Shown here piece by piece: positions 27,828 through 33,555 of a DNA stretch of 33,555 nucleotides (positions within the stretch are counted from its first letter, which is position 1; every line of letters begins with the position of its first letter). A model generated the notes under the pieces. The model searched no databases. It was not told where the DNA came from and worked only from the letters and a program-made list of their open reading frames with translations. The translations under genes and the position numbers were made by a program. Source of the stretch: Acidimicrobiia bacterium (GTDB lineage: Bacteria > Actinomycetota > Acidimicrobiia > Spongiisociales > UBA11373); NCBI GenBank assembly GCA_016215655.1, contig JACRIT010000014.1, forward strand, positions 1 through 33,555, read 5' to 3'.

Positions 27828-28292
27828 ATGACCGTCGATGCCGGCGATCGCGCTCCCGCGTTCGCTCTGCAGGACCACACCGGAGCCAGGGTGTCACTGC
27901 GTCACTTCGCCGGGCGCAACCTCGTCATCTACTTCTATCCCAAGGCGATGACCCCGGGGTGCACCACCCAGGCGTGCGATCTGCGCGACCGCCACGAGAC
28001 CTTCGCCAAGGCCGGCTACGCCATCGTCGGCATCAGCCCCGATCCGGTGGCCCGCCTCGCCACGTTCGTGGAGAAGGAGCACCTGCCCTTCCCGATGCTC
28101 TCCGATCCCGACCATGCCGTCGCCGCCGCCTATGGAGCATGGGGGACGAAGCAGAACTACGGACGCGAGTACCAGGGGATCATCCGCTCCACCTTCGTCG
28201 TCGACCCCAAGGGCGTCATCACCACGGCCTGGCGCAACGTCAAGGCCACCGGTCATGGCGAGCGCCTGCTGCGGCGGATTTCGGGGGATTGA
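27828..28292 (+). CDS. bcp: Thioredoxin-dependent thiol peroxidase (Bcp/PrxQ-type peroxiredoxin)
   Basis: 154 residues. Reduces H2O2 and organic peroxides at the expense of thioredoxin. The peroxidatic Cys is C45 in PKAMTPGCTTQACDLRD and the resolving Cys is C50, the same spacing as in E. coli Bcp, so an intramolecular disulfide is expected. GISPDPVARLATFVEKEHLPF and GIIRSTFVVDPKG are typical. The ATG at 27828 follows GAGGAGG by 5 nt. It lies 28 bp after rlmN on the same strand, with no clear promoter between, so it may end that operon. Confidence 0.96.
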   Translation: MTVDAGDRAPAFALQDHTGARVSLRHFAGRNLVIYFYPKAMTPGCTTQACDLRDRHETFAKAGYAIVGISPDPVARLATFVEKEHLPFPMLSDPDHAVAAAYGAWGTKQNYGREYQGIIRSTFVVDPKGVITTAWRNVKATGHGERLLRRISGD

Positions 28293-28314
28293 ACCCACAA
28301 GAACGAGCCCCGGA

Positions 28315-28320
28315 TACAAT
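28315..28320 (+). promoter_or_regulatory. -10 box of the VanW gene
   Basis: TACAAT, 12 nt before the ATG at 28333, giving a leader of a few nucleotides. Confidence 0.5.
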
Positions 28321-28332
28321 CGCTCCCCGTCC

Positions 28333-30537
28333 ATGGTCAAACTCCGTCTTCCCAAGTTTCGTAAGTCCGCGACCGGGTCTCCTGCCACTCCGCAGGCGAC
28401 CATGCCCGGCTATACCCCGCCCAACACCGGGGGCGAGACGCCGCCCGCCACGACCGGCGCCATGACCGCCCCAACGGGTGCGACACCCGAGACGACCGGT
28501 GCGACACCCGAGGCGACGACGCCGAAGGCCGACCTCCCCAAAGCCGGACTCCCGGCCGTGCACAAGCCCTCCGGCTTCGTCGCCGGCCTGCAGAACATCG
28601 GGAGCAGCATCGCCGCCTTCTTCGCAAGGATGGGACGCGGCATCGCCGCCGGGTTCGCCACGGTCCGCCGCGGTACGGTCTCAGGGTTCGCCACGGTCCG
28701 CCGCGGCATCGCCTCGGGCTACTCCCGGCTCCGTCGCCTCACCGCCGGTGGCCTCCCCCGCCCCGTCGCCATCGGCCTCATCGCCTTCGGCTCGACCCTG
28801 CTGGCGGCGACCCTCGTCTTCACGGTGGACCGCATCACCAACGGCGGCGAGGTGCTCGGGTCGGTGGTGGTCAACGGTGTCGACCTCGGCGGGCTCGGCG
28901 AGCGCGATGCCGTCGCCCGCCTCCAGGAGATGGAGAACGCCCTCGCCACCACGCCGGTGCCGGTCACCGCGGCGGGTCACACCTTCTACCTCGACCCGCA
29001 GTCGATCGGCTTCGACCTGGACTCCGAGACGATGGTCGCCGCCGCCATGCGCAATGGGCGCAGCGGCACCGTGTTCGGGCAGTTCGGCTGGTGGGTGAGC
29101 CGGATCGGCGGGGGCACGAACGCCACCGTGGTCCCGGTGTACTCCTACGACACCGAAGCCCTCGCCGACCTGGTCGACGAGTGGGAGACCGCGGGCATCG
29201 CCCAGCCCGCCTACCCGGGCGACGTCCGGGTGGAGGAGGGCACGATCGTGTACGAGTACCCGGCCGAGGGACTCGGCATCGACCGCGACGTCGCCCTTGC
29301 CGCCCTCGACGCTGCGTTGCTCGATCCCACCCGCAGTCCGGTGGCACTCACCACCCGGGTGCTCGTGCCCGCCGTCACCGACGCCGACATCGACGCCGCG
29401 GTGCAGACCGCCTCGGAGCTGATCGCCGACGACGTCACCCTCACCTCCACCGAGCCGGCCTTCGAGCTCGTGCTCCCCCGTCACCTGCTGGCGCTGGCAC
29501 TGCTCATCACCCGCGACGAGGGTGCCACCATTCCCGAGTACACCTTCGACTTCGACGAGGCCATGCTCCAGGATTACGTCGCCGCCCTCGGGCCGTATCT
29601 CGAGACCGATGCCGTCGACGCCGTCATCGACATCGATGTCGAGACCGACGAGATCGAGATCATCCCCAGCATTCCCCGCCAGGAGCCGGATCGCACCGTG
29701 CTCATGGACGAGGTGTGGGCGGCGCTGGGGACCCCGGACCGCCGCGGCGACCTCGCCTACGCCGTGGGGCGCGAAGCCGACTTCTCCACGGCCGATGCCG
29801 AGGCGCTCGGCATCACCGGGCTCATCGGCGAGTTCACCACCTACCACCCCTGCTGCGCCCCGCGGGTGACGAACATCCACCAGATTGCCGACGACGTCGA
29901 CGGCGCACTGGTGATGCCCGGCGACGTCTTCTCGCTCAACGACCACGTCGGCCAGCGCACCGTCGCCAAGGGCTACGTGTGCGCTCCGGCGCTGCTGGGC
30001 AACGAGACGGTGGAGACCGGCGACATCTGCATCGGCGGCGGCACCAGCCAGTTCACCACCACCCTCTACAACGCGGCGTTCTTCGCCGGGCTCGAGGACG
30101 TCAAGCACACCCCGCACTCGGTGTACTTCAGCCGCTACCCGGAGGGCCGCGAGGCCACCCTGGGCTGGCGCGAGCCGGAGTTGATCTTCCGCAACAACAC
30201 CGACCACGCCATCATCATCAAGACCCACTACACCGACACCGAGATCACCGCCAAGATCTACGGTGACAACGGCGGGTTGGTGGTGACCGCCGGGCTCTCC
30301 GGCCGGTACAACCACACCCCCATCGTGGAGTTGCCGCTGCGCGTCGACCGTGGCCTTGCTTGCCCGTACGACCTCGATAACCCCAAGGTCGACCAGAGCG
30401 GGTCGCCGGGGTGGACGGTGACGGTGTACCGGTACATCACCTACCCCGATGGCACCCAGACCACGGAGAAGTGGTACGTCCGCTACCAGGGGGCCTGGCG
30501 GATCACCGAGTACAACCCCTCGGCTTCCTGCACCTGA
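28333..30537 (+). CDS. VanW-family protein with peptidoglycan-binding domains, membrane-anchored
   Basis: 734 residues. Residues 1-75 are Pro/Thr/Ala-rich with short repeats (TTGATPE type); 95-130 contain two copies of an 11-residue basic repeat (FATVRRGxxSG); one membrane helix lies at about 141-165; the rest is outside. Two peptidoglycan-binding-4-like domains follow (about 175-450, with EVLGSVVVNGVDLGG, then a PAYPGDVRVEEG region). The VanW domain starts near residue 500 (EFTTYHPCCAPRVTNI), with GDVFSLNDHVGQRT and GGGTSQFTTTLYNA. The C-terminus is a further beta domain ending PSASCT. VanW proteins are thought to act in cell-wall metabolism; the reaction is not established. TACAAT box 12 nt upstream. 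Convergent with fabH. Confidence 0.92.
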   Translation: MVKLRLPKFRKSATGSPATPQATMPGYTPPNTGGETPPATTGAMTAPTGATPETTGATPEATTPKADLPKAGLPAVHKPSGFVAGLQNIGSSIAAFFARMGRGIAAGFATVRRGTVSGFATVRRGIASGYSRLRRLTAGGLPRPVAIGLIAFGSTLLAATLVFTVDRITNGGEVLGSVVVNGVDLGGLGERDAVARLQEMENALATTPVPVTAAGHTFYLDPQSIGFDLDSETMVAAAMRNGRSGTVFGQFGWWVSRIGGGTNATVVPVYSYDTEALADLVDEWETAGIAQPAYPGDVRVEEGTIVYEYPAEGLGIDRDVALAALDAALLDPTRSPVALTTRVLVPAVTDADIDAAVQTASELIADDVTLTSTEPAFELVLPRHLLALALLITRDEGATIPEYTFDFDEAMLQDYVAALGPYLETDAVDAVIDIDVETDEIEIIPSIPRQEPDRTVLMDEVWAALGTPDRRGDLAYAVGREADFSTADAEALGITGLIGEFTTYHPCCAPRVTNIHQIADDVDGALVMPGDVFSLNDHVGQRTVAKGYVCAPALLGNETVETGDICIGGGTSQFTTTLYNAAFFAGLEDVKHTPHSVYFSRYPEGREATLGWREPELIFRNNTDHAIIIKTHYTDTEITAKIYGDNGGLVVTAGLSGRYNHTPIVELPLRVDRGLACPYDLDNPKVDQSGSPGWTVTVYRYITYPDGTQTTEKWYVRYQGAWRITEYNPSASCT
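28651..28716 (+). repeat. In-frame 33-bp tandem repeat in the VanW gene
   Basis: Two 33-bp units (28651-28683 and 28684-28716), identical over their first 23 bp. They encode FATVRRGTVSG and FATVRRGIASG, just before the membrane helix. A third degenerate unit (YSRLRR) follows. Confidence 0.75.
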
Positions 30538-30618
30538 TCTAGAGCCCTGCGGCCACCGCCGCCTGGAAGGTTCGGTTGACGGCGAGGATGGTGGTCGGGG
30601 CCCCGGGCAGCGCCGGCC

Positions 30619-31626
30619 TCACCAGCGCACCAGCATCGACGCCCAGGTGAACCCGCTGCCGAACACGACCCCCATCACCAGGTCGCCCGGCGTGAGCAAT
30701 CCGGCGGCCCTCGCCTCGACCATGCCGATGGGGATGGTGGCGGCGCTGGTGTTGCCGGTCCACTCGATGGTGTTGAACACCCGCTCCGCGGGGATGCCCA
30801 GGTTCTTGGCGACCGCCTCGTTGATGCGCAGGTTCGCCTGGTGGAAGAGGAACAGGTCGATCTCCTCCAGGGACTTCCCGTTGGCGGCCAGGGTCTCGTG
30901 CACCGACTCGGCCATGCGCTGCACGGCATGCACGTACGTGACCCTCCCGTTCATCTTGGGGTGGTGCATCCCGGCGTCGAGCAGGTCGTGGTCGATGAAC
31001 CCCGGCAAGGCCATCCCCGGCGCCGGCACCCACAACTGCTCGGCAAAGCGGCCGTCGGCGTGGAGATGCGTGGAGAGGACGTGAGGGTCGGCAGCACCGG
31101 CGACCTCAGTGGCCTCGAGCACCATCGCCCCGGCTCCGTCGCCGAAGATCACCGTGACGTCACGCCCCTCGGTGGTCTTGTCCAGCGCCTTGGAGTGGAT
31201 CTCGGCGCCCACCACCAGAACGCGGCGCGCCCCGCCACCGCGCACGAACTGGTCGGCGATGGCCGAGGCGTAGACGAACCCGCTGCACTGCTGGCGCACG
31301 TCGATGGCGGGCACCCCCGCCGGCACGTCGAGTTTGGCCTGGAGGAAGCAGGCGGTGCCGGGGAAGAAGTGGTCGGGGCTCAGGCTCGCCACGAAGATCA
31401 TGTCGAGGTCGCCCGGACCGATGCCGGCGTCCTCGAGAGCGGCCCGGGAGGCGTGGAGGGCGAGGTCGCTGGTGGCGACGTCGGGCTCCACCCAGCGGCG
31501 CTCCCGGATCCCGGTGCGCTGCACGATCCATTCGTCCGAGGTGTCCATCATCCCCGCCAGGTCGTCGTTGGTCACGACCCGCGGCGGGAGGTAGGAGCCG
31601 ACACCGATCACCCGGGAACGGAGCAT
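30619..31626 (-). CDS. fabH: 3-oxoacyl-ACP synthase III (KAS III)
   Basis: 335 residues. The catalytic triad is C114 (VRQQCSGFVYA), H262 (FHQANLRI) and N292 (WTGNTSAATIP). It condenses an acyl-CoA with malonyl-ACP to start fatty acid synthesis; related enzymes prime polyketides. The N-terminus RSRVIGVGSYLPPRVVTNDD and DTSDEWIVQRTGIRERRW are typical. No other fab gene is nearby, so a specialised role cannot be excluded. I start it at the ATG at 31626, which has a TACCCT box 9 nt upstream; a longer reading would overlap the divergent kinase gene. The 81-bp gap to the VanW gene holds no gene that I can see. Confidence 0.95.
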   Translation of the reverse strand: MLRSRVIGVGSYLPPRVVTNDDLAGMMDTSDEWIVQRTGIRERRWVEPDVATSDLALHASRAALEDAGIGPGDLDMIFVASLSPDHFFPGTACFLQAKLDVPAGVPAIDVRQQCSGFVYASAIADQFVRGGGARRVLVVGAEIHSKALDKTTEGRDVTVIFGDGAGAMVLEATEVAGAADPHVLSTHLHADGRFAEQLWVPAPGMALPGFIDHDLLDAGMHHPKMNGRVTYVHAVQRMAESVHETLAANGKSLEEIDLFLFHQANLRINEAVAKNLGIPAERVFNTIEWTGNTSAATIPIGMVEARAAGLLTPGDLVMGVVFGSGFTWASMLVRW

Positions 31627-31635
31627 GGAAGGGCG

Positions 31636-31641
31636 AGGGTA
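31636..31641 (-). promoter_or_regulatory. -10 box of fabH
   Basis: Minus-strand TACCCT, 9 nt before the ATG at 31626. Confidence 0.5.
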
Positions 31642-31718
31642 GCCGCGGGCAGATGCCGGACACCGGAAGGGGGCGCCAAAGCGGTCAAGTTCGTATGAGG
31701 TGCGCCGATTTACCAGCA

Positions 31719-33482
31719 ATGCCCAGACGTCTCGTTCACCCGGACACATCGGCCCGGTGGCGCATCCTCGCCGGGGCGGTCGTCTTCGGCATCGGGATGA
31801 CCGTCACGCTGCTTGCCAGCCGGTGGATCGGCCAAGCGAACCACCGCGAGGAGATGCAGCGCCTGGAAGAGAACGGTCGCACCCTGGTCGCATCGCTACA
31901 GAACGCCCTGCAACGGGTGGAAAGTCGCGTCGCGGCAGTAGCCGGCTTCCTTCGAGTCCTCGACGATGTCACCCAGGAGGAGCTCGAGGAGTTCGTCGAC
32001 GAACTCGGCCTCTTGGGCGGCGTTGCCGGCTTCGGCTACGCCCCTCTCATCGATGCCGCCGACCTGGAACCCTACCTGGCGCGGATCCGCACGAGGACTC
32101 CGGGATACGAGGTGTTCGGTGTCGATGCGGAGGGCAATCGGGTTCCCGTCGCCACCCAGGCCGAGTATCTCCCCCTCGAGGTGTTCGCTCCTCCTGAGGC
32201 CTTCGGCACCCCGCCGCGGGGGCTCGACTTCCTGTCGGAGAGGATCCGCCGAGCCGCGGTTCGGGAGGCACGAAGGACTCGGGCCATCGCGGTGACGCCA
32301 CTGATCCAGATGCTGGGCGAGGACAGCGCCGACGGCGCGGTCGTGTTCGGTCCGGTGCTCGACGACGACGGAGCGATGCTGGGGGTCGTGGTCGCGGGAG
32401 TGGACGTGAGCCTGCTCCTGGAATCGCAGGTGCCGGCCCACGTACTCGACACCTTGGCCTGGGAGATCAGCGACCCGAGCGAACCCGAAGCCGTGACGAG
32501 CTTTGACCACGACCAGGTCGTGTGGGAGGACTTCGTGACCGTAGGCAACCGGGTGTGGCGGGTCACGGCGACCGCAATCCCCGCACACGCAGGCGTGGCG
32601 GGCCTGACGGACCTCAGCGTGCCGACTGGCGTAGCCGGGAGCCTGATGAGCGCGCTGCTCGTGGTGTTGTGGCTCCAGCACCTCCACGTGAAGACCGAAC
32701 GAGCCCGGTCGAAGGCCGACTCCATGGCCAAGGACCGCTTCCTGGCGTCGGTGAGCCATGAACTGCGCACGCCACTCACCGCAGTCGTCGGGTTCCTCGA
32801 GGAGGCACAACGACCCGGCTACGGCACCAGCGCGCCCGTGCGAGAGATGCTGTCCATCGCTCATGACCAGGCGGTCGAGATCGAGCACATCGTCGAGGAC
32901 CTGCTCGTGGTCGCCCGCATCGATGACTCCCTGCCCGCGGCCGAGAGCAAGCCTGTCGAGCTGGCCGCCGAGGTGGCGCAGGTCGCGGCCGGCTTCCCCC
33001 CCGAGATCCAGGCAGGCATCCGCCATGAGGGAGTCGGAACCGCAATCGCCGATGCGGTCCGGACGCGCCAGATCATCCGCAACCTCATCGCCAACGCCGC
33101 CATCCATGGCGCCCCGCCGATCGAGATCGCTGTGCTCGCGGATCGGAAGTGGGTTCGTCTGCAGGTGCGCGATCACGGAGATGGTGTGGCCCGGCAGCAT
33201 CGCGATCGGCTGTTCGAACCGTATGCATCGTTCCGCCAATCGGCCGCGGGCCCGCAATCGCTCGGAATCGGACTCTGGCTGTCACGCCGCCTGGCACGCC
33301 TCATGGGAGGCGATCTTCGCTACCGCCATGACGGCGACGGACCCGTGTTCGAACTCACCCTGCCACTGGCGGATGCGCGTCCCTCGATCACCCCGCCGCC
33401 GTCCGGGGAACCTGCCGGACACGACCGCCCCGTGCCCACCCGGGGCTCTGCCATGGCCGCCGGAGCCGAGGCCGGCGCCTGA
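31719..33482 (+). CDS. Sensor histidine kinase with extracellular CHASE domain
   Basis: 587 residues from this start. A membrane helix (about 15-35), an extracellular CHASE domain (about 60-270: GFGYAPLIDAADLEPYLARI, TPGYEVFGVD, AIAVTPLIQM, VVFGPVLDDDGAMLGVVVAG), a second helix (about 300-322), then a cytoplasmic kinase. The H box is SVSHELRTPL (H347), the N box IIRNLIANAAIHG, and the G boxes VRDHGDGV and LGIGLWLSRRLARLMGG. CHASE domains sense small ligands such as cytokinin-like or amino-acid signals. The C-terminal 35 residues are Pro/Ala-rich. No response regulator is in view. The start is uncertain: ATGs at 31653 and 31695 are in frame, but 31719 leaves room for the promoters shared with fabH. 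Confidence 0.9.
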   Translation: MPRRLVHPDTSARWRILAGAVVFGIGMTVTLLASRWIGQANHREEMQRLEENGRTLVASLQNALQRVESRVAAVAGFLRVLDDVTQEELEEFVDELGLLGGVAGFGYAPLIDAADLEPYLARIRTRTPGYEVFGVDAEGNRVPVATQAEYLPLEVFAPPEAFGTPPRGLDFLSERIRRAAVREARRTRAIAVTPLIQMLGEDSADGAVVFGPVLDDDGAMLGVVVAGVDVSLLLESQVPAHVLDTLAWEISDPSEPEAVTSFDHDQVVWEDFVTVGNRVWRVTATAIPAHAGVAGLTDLSVPTGVAGSLMSALLVVLWLQHLHVKTERARSKADSMAKDRFLASVSHELRTPLTAVVGFLEEAQRPGYGTSAPVREMLSIAHDQAVEIEHIVEDLLVVARIDDSLPAAESKPVELAAEVAQVAAGFPPEIQAGIRHEGVGTAIADAVRTRQIIRNLIANAAIHGAPPIEIAVLADRKWVRLQVRDHGDGVARQHRDRLFEPYASFRQSAAGPQSLGIGLWLSRRLARLMGGDLRYRHDGDGPVFELTLPLADARPSITPPPSGEPAGHDRPVPTRGSAMAAGAEAGA

Positions 33483-33534
33483 GCCGAGGCGAGCCCGGGA
33501 TCCCCGGAGCCACGGCACCCCCCAAACGAACTCC

Positions 33535-33555
33535 GCCCCGGTCGTCGACCGGGGC
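33535..33555. terminator. Perfect hairpin at the window end
   Basis: GCCCCGGTCG (33535-33544), a single T, CGACCGGGGC (33546-33555): a 10-bp stem, 52 bp after the histidine kinase stop. Any U-tract would lie outside the window. Confidence 0.6.

Noticed and set aside
28681-30315. 544-codon minus-strand open frame inside the VanW gene
   Set aside because: Antisense shadow; low-complexity Gly/Val/Asp/His translation, no promoter or binding site.

Overview
The window is GC-rich chromosomal DNA (roughly 70% G+C by eye), about 90% coding, with 35 protein genes and no rRNA or tRNA gene that I can see. It comes from an actinobacterium. WhiB (4545-4811) and the DUF3107 protein are essentially actinobacterial families. 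The Mrp ATPase lacks the CxxC motif, as mycobacterial Mrp does. Ku with a stand-alone LigD-type ligase, GTG starts and TANNNT -10 boxes also fit. A deep lineage such as Acidimicrobiia is my best guess, but nothing here proves the class.

Layout. 1-4400: end of an unknown gene, a CPBP protease, Ku, an EamA exporter, an ATP-dependent DNA ligase and a GatB/YqeY protein; Ku and the ligase form an NHEJ pair. 4400-9000: WhiB behind a clear promoter and a perfect CRP-type palindrome, then a minus-strand series lemA, DUF2207, mrp, a small unknown and DUF3107. 9190-14040: three overlapping genes for aconitase, an enolase-superfamily MenC/NSAR-like enzyme and an M19 dipeptidase. 14100-16100: an accessory patch with a conserved unknown, an XRE regulator plus nucleotidyltransferase module that looks like toxin-antitoxin (perfect 33-bp operator over its promoter, imperfect direct repeats on both sides), and palindrome-rich non-coding DNA. 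16100-20910: SRPBCC protein, APH-type kinase, a divergent molybdopterin oxidoreductase/TlpA thioredoxin pair, a crotonase-Nudix pair and an unknown with an ADP-ribosyltransferase-like motif. 20990-23920: two overlapping membrane HD proteins, both without the GYP signature, preceded by a 450-bp structured non-coding region. 23980-33480: a possible LeuA-dimer-like protein, gamma-glutamyltransferase, a membrane helix-hairpin-helix protein coupled to rlmN, bcp, a large VanW protein, FabH and a CHASE-type histidine kinase. The window ends in a terminator-like hairpin.

Two genome-level patterns stand out. First, at least nine genes have a TANNNT box exactly 6 nt before the start codon, which points to leaderless transcription as a main expression mode; these boxes also settle several start codons. 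Second, six intergenic regions carry degenerate short tandem repeats whose period is always 7 bp although the unit sequence differs. Some are arranged as inverted arrays in divergent promoters or between convergent genes, and some share exact 10-12-mers. The XRE-nucleotidyltransferase cassette, the structured region upstream of the HD genes and the heptad-repeat family are the best candidates for something not yet described.
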